DNA of 64,000 nt, taken from Pythium myriotylum (lineage: Eukaryota; Oomycota; Peronosporomycetes; Pythiales; Pythiaceae). Numbering within the stretch: position 1 is the first letter of the stretch; every line of letters starts with the position of its first letter. The stretch lies in assembly GCA_023091665.1 (NCBI GenBank), contig JALJCQ010000001.1, positions 1,364,001 to 1,428,000 of the forward strand, written 5' to 3'. Of this stretch, positions 49,815-59,400 are shown piece after piece. Made by a program: the position numbers and the translations under genes. The notes beneath the pieces are model-generated. The model searched no databases, was not told the DNA's origin, and was given only the letters and a program-made list of their open reading frames with translations.

Positions 49815-52268
49815 CTACCCTGCGAACTCGGAGACCTGCTGCGCGAACTTGCGTTTCTCGAAGCGCTGTTGCTTGATCTTGCGCTCGGCCACACCCTTGT
49901 GCTTCTCCTCCCTCTCCTTGCGCTTCTGCAGCGTGCCCTTCTTGGCGTTCACGCCTGACTCGCGAAGTTTATTGGACGCAGGAGGTTCTCGCAACGCAAA
50001 GCTCTTCGCGATATGACCGAAGTGGAGTCCGCGCACGTGGAAAATGCCGCGCGTGTCGGAAGAGTGCGTCGCATAACTGCGCACGAACGAGTGGAATCCT
50101 TGGCACGCGAGCTCAAAAAGATTTTTGTCACCCAGCAGAGTCTGCTCGAAGAGGTACTGGAGATCGCTCTGGACGACCTCGTGCACTAGCTTCTTGTTGG
50201 ACTTCATGAACCCGCCGCTCGCCGCCACACGCGCAATCGTCTTCTCTAGGCTCAAAGCATTCAGACTCAAGTTGTGTTTCTTCAGATAGTCCAGGTATTC
50301 CGACTCGGAAGGTAGCAGGAACAGCAGACTACTTCCTTCGTTACCGCTACGTGCCGTACGACCAACGCGGTGCACATAGTCGCGCGTCTCAGTGGGAGGA
50401 TCGTACTGAACGATCCATTGGACCGTCGGCAAGTTCAAACCACGCGCAGCGACATCCGTGCAGATTAGAACGCCGTTTGAAGACGAACAAAAGTTCTTGA
50501 ACGTGGACGTCCGCTCTTGCTGCGGGATGTTTCCGTGGAGACGGAAGAGCGAGCCATATTGCCCAAACAACGGCGAGGCCGCCCCGCCCTTGTCCTTCTT
50601 TTCGTCGTTCGAGGCCTCCGGAGGTGGCTGGCTCTTACCACCTTTCCCTGCGGGCCACGCACACTTCTGGAAAAGCGCGTAGTGGAAGTCGACTGCATCA
50701 CAAGTCGACATGAACACGACGATCTTACACTTCTTGCGAGCGTTTGGAGTACTGTTGGAAAGCTCTTGGCGCAGAAAACAGGTCAACGCGCACAGTCGTG
50801 ACTTGGCTGGCACGATCATGAAGTGTTGTTGCAGCTGGTGCGGTGTGCTAAACTGTTCTTGCTGCTTCTCACTCTCAACAGGCTTCGCTTTTGCTGCTTC
50901 TTTGTCTGCATCGATAAGGACGGGATTGACCAGACTCATCTTGGCCAACTCTTGCACACCGGTATTGATAGTGGCAGAAACGAGAAGGTTCTGACGGCGA
51001 CCGCCGGTGTACTTGTTGTTCTTGGTCGTTGCGTCGATGATTTCCAAGATTTGCGTGATCTGTTTCTGGAATCCCATATCGAGCAGTCGATCGGCCTCGT
51101 CGAGCACGAGGAACTGGAGTCGCGAATAGTTGAACGACTGAGTGTTGACCAAGTGATCAGCTAGACGGCCGGGAGTTGCGATCAGAATGCAAATTCCTTT
51201 GCGAAGACGAGCTTTTTCTGACTTCTTCTTTTCGCCACCAACAACCATTCCCGGAACGAGGAATACAAAGGCTTTGGTGAGTTTCTCGGCCGTTTCTTGG
51301 ATTTGCTGACATAGCTCACGTGTTGGAGCGAGAATAAGTGCCAAGCATCCGTCATCCCGCCCCACACGCGGCTCGATGGACTGCAGCTTCTGCACTATGG
51401 GCAACAAGTACGAGAGCGTCTTACCGGAACCAGTCTCGCTCTTCACCATCACGTCTTTCCCAGCAAGGACGTGCGGGATTGTCTTAACCTGGACGGTTGT
51501 GGGCCGAGCAAAACCAAAGCCGTGGCTGGAACTATCCTTCTTCAGAATATCGATCAGTCGTGGGTGGAGCTGCATGGACTCGAACGTCGTAGCGGCGAAG
51601 ATCTTCTCACTAGAGGACGACTCGAGCGGGCGATCAAGCACATTGGTGATCGACGTTTTCACGGTCGTGAAAGCCTCTGGCACGTAAGCTTCTTTGTTGG
51701 GGTTCTTTCGCGTGCCGAACTGTTTCTTCGTGTCTTCCTTCTCATTCTTAGAAGCGGCTTCGTCGTCGCTTTCGGCGTCTGCCGCGTCTCCGCTGGCAAT
51801 TTCCCTCACCGCTTCCTGCTTCGCATTGGCTGCAATGGAGCGCTGGATAATCGCGTCGAGTTCATCGTCGTCCTCGTTTCCCGCGGTAGGTGAGGCGACT
51901 GCATCGTCTTCTTCCTCGTCGTCATCGTTCTCATCGTCGCTCGGCTGCTCGACGGGCTTCTCGACGGCAGGCGGCGCGGTCTTGGACTGCTTAGTGAAAC
52001 TCACGACTCCCGGCTTCTTCTTCTCTTCTCGATGGACGACGCGGGCTTTGCCGCCACCAAGTCGTGGTCTCTCCGCGGGCTTCGTCTGCTGCGGCTTGCG
52101 GATCGCGCCGGCGCCGGGCTTCGCTCCGTGGGCCGGCGCCTCTCGCGCGCGGGCCTTGGCGTCCTTGCGCGCCGTCTTCTTGGCGCGGAAGGTCGACTTC
52201 TTCTTCTTCTGCGCGCGCGGCGCGCCGCCGGAGGCCGCGATGTTGAGCTGGAACCCGCTGTCCGCCAT
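49815..52268 (-). CDS. DEAD-box RNA helicase DDX31/Dbp7
   Basis: An intronless frame of 817 residues starts at the ATG complementary to 52266-52268; the frame continues upstream without protein-like sequence. An N-terminal Lys/Ala/Pro-rich and then acidic region (about 1-190) precedes the helicase core. Core motifs are a Q-motif-like ARPTTVQ, motif I SETGSGKTLS at about 277, Ia PTRELCQQ, Ib TPGR, II DEADRLLDMGF at about 388, III SAT, IV VVFMSTCDAVDFH, V DVAARGLN and VI HRVGRTARSG. The C-terminal DUF4217-type extension ends in a Lys/Arg-rich tail. The F-Y/F-HGNIPQQER and RLLDMGF details fit Dbp7/DDX31, a nucleolar helicase of 60S ribosome assembly. It lies head-to-tail with maspardin, 94 bp apart. 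Confidence 0.92.
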   Translation of the reverse strand: MADSGFQLNIAASGGAPRAQKKKKSTFRAKKTARKDAKARAREAPAHGAKPGAGAIRKPQQTKPAERPRLGGGKARVVHREEKKKPGVVSFTKQSKTAPPAVEKPVEQPSDDENDDDEEEDDAVASPTAGNEDDDELDAIIQRSIAANAKQEAVREIASGDAADAESDDEAASKNEKEDTKKQFGTRKNPNKEAYVPEAFTTVKTSITNVLDRPLESSSSEKIFAATTFESMQLHPRLIDILKKDSSSHGFGFARPTTVQVKTIPHVLAGKDVMVKSETGSGKTLSYLLPIVQKLQSIEPRVGRDDGCLALILAPTRELCQQIQETAEKLTKAFVFLVPGMVVGGEKKKSEKARLRKGICILIATPGRLADHLVNTQSFNYSRLQFLVLDEADRLLDMGFQKQITQILEIIDATTKNNKYTGGRRQNLLVSATINTGVQELAKMSLVNPVLIDADKEAAKAKPVESEKQQEQFSTPHQLQQHFMIVPAKSRLCALTCFLRQELSNSTPNARKKCKIVVFMSTCDAVDFHYALFQKCAWPAGKGGKSQPPPEASNDEKKDKGGAASPLFGQYGSLFRLHGNIPQQERTSTFKNFCSSSNGVLICTDVAARGLNLPTVQWIVQYDPPTETRDYVHRVGRTARSGNEGSSLLFLLPSESEYLDYLKKHNLSLNALSLEKTIARVAASGGFMKSNKKLVHEVVQSDLQYLFEQTLLGDKNLFELACQGFHSFVRSYATHSSDTRGIFHVRGLHFGHIAKSFALREPPASNKLRESGVNAKKGTLQKRKEREEKHKGVAERKIKQQRFEKRKFAQQVSEFAG

Positions 52269-52595
52269 GGCGTCGGTTGATGGCGCCTGGAGCTTGTCAA
52301 TGGAGGTCCCGTATAAGTTAACTCCAGTCAACACGAACCAACAGTTCTCATCCGTTGCGTGTACCATATCACAGCTACGTATTTGCACCATAAGTACGAT
52401 TGCAGCAACATTGGCAGGCGTCACTGAATGGGTTCGGGCGACACCAACCCATGGAGTCGACGACCGAGTGCCCTCCACCGTGGCGCAGCTTCTGCGCGCT
52501 GCGGTCCCACGTCCTGGAGGCAGGACCCACTAGTGTGGTAGCGAAGACGCACCGCGTTGCTTTGGCCTTCCGATTGAGTGGTCTCTCACGCTCTG

Positions 52596-53971
52596 ATGGT
52601 GTCTACAGCAGTCGGAATGTGTCGTCGAAGGACAGCTCATGCACCATCGACGCGTCTCGTAACTGGCTTGTGGTTCCCTTCACGCCCATCGGCGCCTGAC
52701 TTGTATCGTGATATCCCTTCATCTAGTCGTCGGTGCTCGTTCTTTGACCTCGGGTCGGCTGATCTCAGTGAGTCTTCGAGCGACCGTGTCGAGGTCCTTC
52801 TCAAGATCGTTCCGGACAAGATCACCGTGGAAGAGGTCGAAGCCATTCGCCACCGTATCAGCCTTGGCGACATTGTCCATGTCCACTGTCGAGTCGAAAA
52901 GTTGGAGCGGCGCGAGGGTGAGGAGCTCCACGAGCACCCAGAGCTCCTGCTCCACGCGTTCGATATCACAACAGTCGCGGCCTGGAAGCAAACCCATCCA
53001 GGAATCACGTTCGTGCCAGTCGCAACTGTCCACAAGAAGCAGCCAACGGATCCCGGCAAACCAGTCGATGCCAAAGTCCACTGCAAATACTGGATCAACA
53101 CGGGCACGTGCCACCAGGGCGACAGCTGCGAGTCCTACCACGCACCGCCGGATGAGATGAAGGCTGCCCGGGCCCACTGGGTCGAGCAGCGCCGCAAAGA
53201 CAAGCGCGAGCGAGCTACACAGGAGGCTGACCCGCACGACGCACACGGCAAGATGAACAAGCTGCAGCGAGCAAGCGTGTTTGTGCAGTGGCTCGTCGAC
53301 ACATTCGGGTTGGAGTACCTGAAGACTGGATCCGGAGTGATCGACGTCGCTGGTGGGCGCGGCAATGTATCGTTCGAGCTCTGGAACAAGCGGCAGATAG
53401 CTTCCACACTCATTGATCCGGTAAGACTTGCTTTTTTTTCGTTTTCCTAGGCACAAGACGTCTCACGAGTGATGTTACGGCTTAGCGACCGCTGAAGCTC
53501 TCACGAGACCAGCACAAGCTCTTCAAGAAGCAAAGAAAAACAGGAGGTTCAGCGATTCAGGAGTCTCTTGTGCCACAGGTAACTTGGCGTTTTGCCTATC
53601 CTTGCCATTCTTTTACTGATCGCCTTTATCACTCACAGATACAAGCGCTCTTCAACACGACGTCGTTCTTCGAAGATTCGTTCAACGCTGCTTTGGTGCA
53701 AAACGCTTCTTGCCTCGTCGGCATGCATCCAGACGAGGCCACCGACTCGATTTTTGATGTTGCAATGGCTCATGACAAGCCGTTTGCTGTTGTTCCTTGC
53801 TGCGTGTTCGGACACTCATTCCCAGATCGACGCCTCCCGGACGGTGTCACAAAAGTTGTCTCGTACGAAGATCTCGTTCAATACCTCATAGCCAAGAGCC
53901 CCGACATTAAGCAAGCGTTTCTGCCCTTTGACGGTAAGAATCGAGTGCTGTATAGACTTCCGCCAAGCTAG
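52596..53971 (+). CDS. CCCH zinc finger plus methyltransferase-like protein (5' end unresolved)
   Basis: Coding blocks 52596-53420, 53486-53578 and 53639-53971 join in phase 0 through 65- and 60-bp introns. After a helical region (KITVEEVEAIRHRISLGD) comes one CCCH finger with spacing C-x8-C-x5-C-x3-H (about 53077-53142). A Rossmann methyltransferase-like region with VIDVAGGRGNVSFEL follows. The last exon has MHPDEATDSIFDVAM and AVVPCCVFG, patterns shared by a group of uncharacterised protist methyltransferase-like proteins. The substrate is unknown; RNA is likely given the finger. The N-terminus is doubtful: the ATG at 52596 is in frame, but a different frame from ATG 52451 encodes a better-looking segment (HRVALAFRLSGL..NWLVVPFTP) that stops at 52699. 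No splice with correct phase links the two cleanly. Confidence 0.7.
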
Positions 53972-54284
53972 CGCAGAGAATGTAACGAAACTGAAGATTT
54001 GATCGATTGTGACTCGTGTTAACCGCCGGCTATCCAGTCGTGTTGTCGCACACGCCGAGTGCTTTTACGTGTGTCCGAATAGTGGTGTTCGATATTGAAC
54101 TGTCCACGGGAAAAGAGCAAAGCATTGAGTTCGATCAAGACTAAGTCGTAGTATTGTAGACGTTATCTCTAATGTACTGGAGATCCTCTCTCGAAGATAA
54201 ATAAAGCACGCGATTGACAAGCAACCTTTCCCAGTGAAGGCACTTCCGCACCGTGCGGTATGTTTGTCGAAACCTCAAGCCAAG
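53972..54284. other. Convergent intergenic region
   Basis: This 313-bp stretch between the methyltransferase-like gene and the RasGAP-domain gene is A/T-richer than its surroundings and holds 3' UTR sequence. I see no gene. Confidence 0.4.
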
Positions 54285-55256
54285 TTACCAGAACTTCAGC
54301 GAGAACTTCTTCTTGCGCTGGGAAAGGTCTTCTGGCGTGGTCATGGACATGCCACGGAACCGAGAAACCTCGTCTTCGTTGCTGCGGCACGAAGACGGGA
54401 TCTCTGGCGCCGATCGGCTAGTGTCGAGCTCGTCCCATGACGCGAACCGAGTCACGGTCGCCGGACGGTGGAGCTGGTGGACGTTGCTCGTGAGTTGGGG
54501 GAACCGCGCCAGGAACGTGTCGACGAACGGGTGGTAGAGTGCAATAAAGTCGTTAGGCGTGAGTCCCTCTGGCTGGGTTGAGTGGCTCAGCTGGCCACGC
54601 AACGTGGACTGCAGGAGCTTGGCGATCTGAACGCAAGCGGGCAACGACTTGGCGTTGTGTGGCTCGAAGCCGAAGATCTCTGGCTTGACGAGAGCTGGAC
54701 AGAGGATGCGGAGGAAGATAATGCCTCCGACAACGATGCGTGCCGAGGTCTGGCAGTGCGGGAACTCGCGCTCGAACTCGCTCAGCACGTACTGCGCCGA
54801 GGCGCGAAGCACGAGCGGCGCGAAGTGGATGGCGCGCGCCATGCGCTTGAGGATGGTCTGCGAGTAGGCGAGGATCTGCGTCGGGGTCGACGACACGTTG
54901 TAGACCTGCGACTTGTCGCCAAAGACGTCGCGGAGCACGTAGCGAAAGTAGGATCGGCCGTGGTCTTGGCTGATGTCGCGGAGCAGGCAGCTGAGGTCGG
55001 ACGTGGATCGCAGGAAGAGCTCTTCCTGGCCATTGAGGCTCGCGAGTTCTTTGCGCACGGCGTCTTCGAGCACGCTCACCGGCGGGAGGAACTCGGGCGT
55101 CGGGGGGTTCGACTCGGCGCGGTGCCGTCTGGCGGGGAGCGGCGAGAGCTGCGACGCCTCGAGGCCCGCGGCGTCGCGACGCCCCATCATTTTGCGCGCC
55201 GAGCGCTTGCGGCTGCCGGCAGTCTGGTGATTTGCGTAATGGGTCGCGATCTGCAT
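54285..55256 (-). CDS. Small RasGAP-domain protein
   Basis: A single-exon frame of 323 residues starts at the ATG complementary to 55254-55256. The N-terminal 50 residues are basic (TAGSRKRSARKMMGRRD). The RasGAP-like domain runs from about 62 to 260. LFLRSTSDLSCLLRDI places a candidate arginine finger at R83, and IIFLRILCPALVKPEIFGF carries the FLR-x3-PA signature (FLR at 181-183) that stabilises the finger loop. The C-terminus is Ser/Lys-rich (FSLKFW end). RasGAP domains speed GTP hydrolysis by Ras-type GTPases. At 200 residues this one is minimal, and no C2, PH or IQ domain accompanies it. An upstream exon cannot be excluded, though the frame is closed soon before the ATG. Confidence 0.82.
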   Translation of the reverse strand: MQIATHYANHQTAGSRKRSARKMMGRRDAAGLEASQLSPLPARRHRAESNPPTPEFLPPVSVLEDAVRKELASLNGQEELFLRSTSDLSCLLRDISQDHGRSYFRYVLRDVFGDKSQVYNVSSTPTQILAYSQTILKRMARAIHFAPLVLRASAQYVLSEFEREFPHCQTSARIVVGGIIFLRILCPALVKPEIFGFEPHNAKSLPACVQIAKLLQSTLRGQLSHSTQPEGLTPNDFIALYHPFVDTFLARFPQLTSNVHQLHRPATVTRFASWDELDTSRSAPEIPSSCRSNEDEVSRFRGMSMTTPEDLSQRKKKFSLKFW

Positions 55257-56406
55257 CGTCGCGGATCTCGTGGGCGGAGCAAGGGAGCAGATCGCAGGAT
55301 GGAAGAACGCTTCCGCGCGCCTTCGTCTCCAGCGGCCAATTCTCGGAATGCAGCGAGGCCGGCGCTGTCTCCAAGAAAGCCGTCGACTCCCCTACCCCTT
55401 CGTAGCCACGTTCCGAGGAACCAGCCGGGAACCAGCGATCACCCGCCGACGGCCGGCAGTGCTTGCTGGTCACGACGTCAGACGTGCCGGGAACCCAGCT
55501 GGCGCGGCGCGCGCACGCGACGGGACGCTCCTCGAGGTCCTCTCGACCACTCGACGCCCGTGCGTCTTGCGCGACCGGCGTGGGTCATCATGCGACAGCC
55601 CTCGCGCTCTTGTGGATGACCAGGGGCCGACATCCATGTTGAGCTCCTCGTGGGTTCCGTCTCTGCAGCGGCTGCTGGCCGGTTGACAGTGTTGGGCTCA
55701 AGCTTGGGACCGGGCAGCACCTCCCCCTCCTCTTCCCTCGCCCCCTTGCTGATCCGAACGGAGCACTGCCAGACGCTGACGCCGTCCTCGAGCTCTCCAC
55801 GGGTTCAAGGTTCTGCGACCGGCTGCACGTCGTGGTCAGAGCCATAAGCGGCACAGTGTACCAGTCGCCCCGTAGGTGATGGACGTGCAAGTCGGTTTTG
55901 GCTACGGCGCGCTTGGTGGATGGCACCTGGATTTCGCTGCACTCCAATGAATCGCATCCGACGGGGGCGAACGAATAAATAGAGTCTATCCCCCTGGGCT
56001 GAGGAGAGACAGTGGCGACGCCGCCACCAGCATCTCAGTCACTGTGGACCGACTCCCTCGTGAGACAGCCGCGACTTGGCGTGTTGGACGACATGTCCAT
56101 CTGCACACGTCGCAGATACCGGACGGTTTCCCCAGAAGCGAGCGTCAACCCATGTGCTCTCGTTGCACATCAGAGATCCGGTGAGCGGCTGCATGAGCAC
56201 GATGTACCCTTTCAGTGGCGCCAACTGATTTAATGGGTCAGCGGATCTGATGGAGCCACCGAGAAGGGTGACATCAGGGGCAGGGGAATTTCGACATGCG
56301 CGCGAGACCGGCTCCTGCCACACTGAACTGCGAGGACAAGTAAGCAAACATTCATTATTTCGACACTATAGTCACACACCGCGCTCCGCCTCTTTATCGG
56401 CGCGCG
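55257..56406. other. Long intergenic region without supported gene
   Basis: This 1150-bp gap lies between two minus-strand genes. Minus-strand frames of about 100 codons exist (for example 56039-56347) but have no convincing family match or splice continuation. It is presumably the RasGAP-gene promoter plus the 3' flank of the kinase gene. Confidence 0.4.
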
Positions 56407-59400
56407 TCAAACCCAGATGGAGCGGTCGCGCCGCTCCAGATCTGGTCGCCCCGTGCCCATCGCCAGCGACGATCTTGCTCCGTTGCTGGACCTCAACGAA
56501 GCCGGGGCAGCCTTGGCTGGCGGCGACGCAAACTCGTCGAGGATCGTCAGAATCTCGCTCATCAACGGCCGCTGAGATGGCGTCTCGTGGAAACATGACT
56601 CCATGAGCAACTGCAGATCTGCAGGAAGATTTTCGGGCATCGGCAATCGCTCGCCGCGAAGCACGCTCATGCCGGCCTCAAGCGGCGTCTTGTTCTGGAA
56701 CGGAGGGGTCGCTGTGAAGGTCTCCCACATGAGCACCCCAAACATCCACGAATCTGAGTCGTATGAGAACGAATGCGGTGGTTGGAGAGATTCAGGAGCC
56801 ATGTACTTGATAGGGCCGACTGAGTCCTTCATCAGCGAACCGCCGTACGAGTTCACTCTCCGGCAAAGCCCAAAGTCACAGATCTTGACGCGGAGGTCTT
56901 GGTCGACGAGGCAGTTTCGAGCTGCAACATCTCGGTGGATAAAGCCACCTTCGTGAATGTTGAGTAGCCCTGCGGCCGCGTCTCGGAGCATGAGGGTTCG
57001 TTGTCTCACGGATAGTTGGCTCCGTGTCTCGGGCATCTTCAAGTTGTCTTCCAGACTTCCAAATGGTAAGTACTTGGTGATCAGGCTGAGGGGATACCGT
57101 GTGTCTGTGGATGCACCGACGAAGGGAACGATGCAAGGGTGGTGTCCAAACATGGAAAGTACTGCCGCCTCGTGCTGGAACTCCTTCAATATCTGGTCAT
57201 TCGTTTCACCGAACTCGTCGGCTCGGATCGTCTTTACAACAACGTCTTCACCTTGATAATTCGCAAGGAACGCCTCACCGAAGTATCCACTTCCAACTCG
57301 CTCCTTCACTTCAAGCTCCCTGAACGGAATTTCTTGGAAGGTCTTATCAAGAACTTCTAGGTTCGAGTCGAGCAACTGTACTTCCAGCTCGCTCGGGTCA
57401 AGTTTTCTTGATGACACGATAACGTACGACCTGAGGACAGCAACCTCCGTACCAACAACAATCGTCGCTCGGAACTGTACTTGACCAAAGCCAACATGCT
57501 CAGTACACTCAATATCATAATTCACACTTGATACTTTGCCTTCCCACGGAAAGCCTTGAGTTGCACCGTTTAGCACCTTGAATCCCTCAGGTACCTCAAG
57601 TGTAACGTGTACGAGGGCTCCTCGTCGTAAAATCATCTTGGTATCAATTGAGAGCTGGCGCGCCTCGGGGTCAGCTGCTTCAGCACGCTCTCGCATCTCT
57701 TGACGCTGATTCGGGAGGAAAGCCCACACAGCATATCGGAAGGATTGCTTGGACGGGTACACGCTGGGAGGAGCAAATGAGCAGAAATGAACTTTGTCGC
57801 GCTGGCCTGGCACGTCCTCAAAGTGTGGTAGCGCTGAAGCTTGGGATGGAACAACACGATTATCGTCCACAAACCGAATTGAACGGTACACTTGCTGAAA
57901 TTCTTCCGATGGGAAATCAGCGTCGTGAAGGGTGTTTGTTGGAGAGAGTGCATTGTACACAGGCTCGGACTCGATGAAAGAGCTGGACATGAAGCTACTG
58001 GTGGGAGATGGCGGTGGGGAGAAGGCATCATATGCAGGTTCTGCGCCAATACCGGAATCAGTGCCACTGTTCGGGGCTCCACGATATCGGGGTCCAGTAT
58101 CAATCGCTCGAATCACCACTGGGCTGTCAGTAAATGGAACATACTGCCCGACTCCAAAAACGTCAGAGTCGTCTATGGTACGAGAGAGGCTCCCATAGTT
58201 GGCTTCAATTTCTCGGTCACTGAGAATTCCCAGCTGGTGCTGAGGGGCGAAATTGATGGTCCTCGCTTCAGCGAGATCCGCCGTCATTTGCCGAGCATCA
58301 TCTCTTCGAAATGATGATCTATCCTGGACTAATTGATCTGAAGAATTTGTCAAACGACGTCCGCGAAGTGTTCCTGAACGGCCTGAGCCGGGCTCATTCG
58401 TCAAGAGCTGAGAAACTGCAAACGGCTTGACGTCGGGAGCGGCTGTTAGAAGTTCTCTTTGCTGCCGTTCGACTTCTTCTTCGGCAGCCTTTTCAATACT
58501 CATCGCATAGTGGTCGCGGGTCTTCACTTCATGCTCACGCTCAAGGAAACTAGCGCTTAACTCGCTTGATCGTGCGGTTCCTTGCTTGTCCTCGTCTAAT
58601 ATGTCCGATCCGGTCTTGAACTTCCGTTGGTCATCAAGTGCACGCAGTGCTTGAGATTCCGCTTTCGCCTGCAAGCTTCTCTGCCTTTGAACTGCTCTAG
58701 AATGATTATTTGCGGCTTGCTCTTGTAAATCCCGTGCCCGCTCCATTGCTAATCGATGTTGCTCCAACGCAATTCGTTCCTGATCTCGCGCGTAACGTTC
58801 CTGTTCCCGAGCATATCGCTCTTGGTCGGTGGCAATTCGGTTTGCATCAACCTTTTGCGCCTTTAGCGCTTGAGAAACTCTCTTGGCTTGGTCTTTGTAC
58901 TCACGCTTCAGTTGTTTGGCAGCTTCCTTCAGCTGTCTGGACTGCTCCTTTAACTGTTGCTTTGCTGCAAAGAACTCAAGTTTTCGTGAAGCATCAGAAC
59001 TATCGATCGTTTCTCTGTTGTCGTACAAACTATGACGCCCATAGTCCGAACGACTCTTGCCCAGCACGGCGCTCGAGTGTGTTCCGCCTCCCGATGGAGT
59101 GGCAGAATACGGACCCGCAGGCCGAGCGATCGGATACTCTTCTGGCAGACCAGGTGCGCTGGGTCGCAGGTCGAGTGCCTCCCATAGACGCGTATGAGCA
59201 CCCTGTTTCAAGTCGAAATCAGGAGCAAAACGGCCACCTCCGGGTTGGCCCGAATCAAAGCTGTCGCTTCGACGATGTCGCCCTCCACTTGTCCTCCCCC
59301 GCCTGCGACCACGAGGACTATCACTGCACGTCCGACCAAGCACCGGGCTAACAAGGGGAGGTGGCCTCGTGGAGACTTGATCGCAATCATCAACGCGGCG

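Noticed and set aside
54582..55619. Plus-strand open frame of 345 codons
   Set aside because: Antisense to the RasGAP-domain gene and extending into intergenic DNA, without protein-like composition.
56039..56347. Minus-strand frame with PLKGYIVLMQPLTG, faintly like the PVKGYSLT strand of FAD-dependent amino-acid dehydrogenases
   Set aside because: Only one short resemblance; no FAD-binding motif or further conserved block could be found on either side in any frame.
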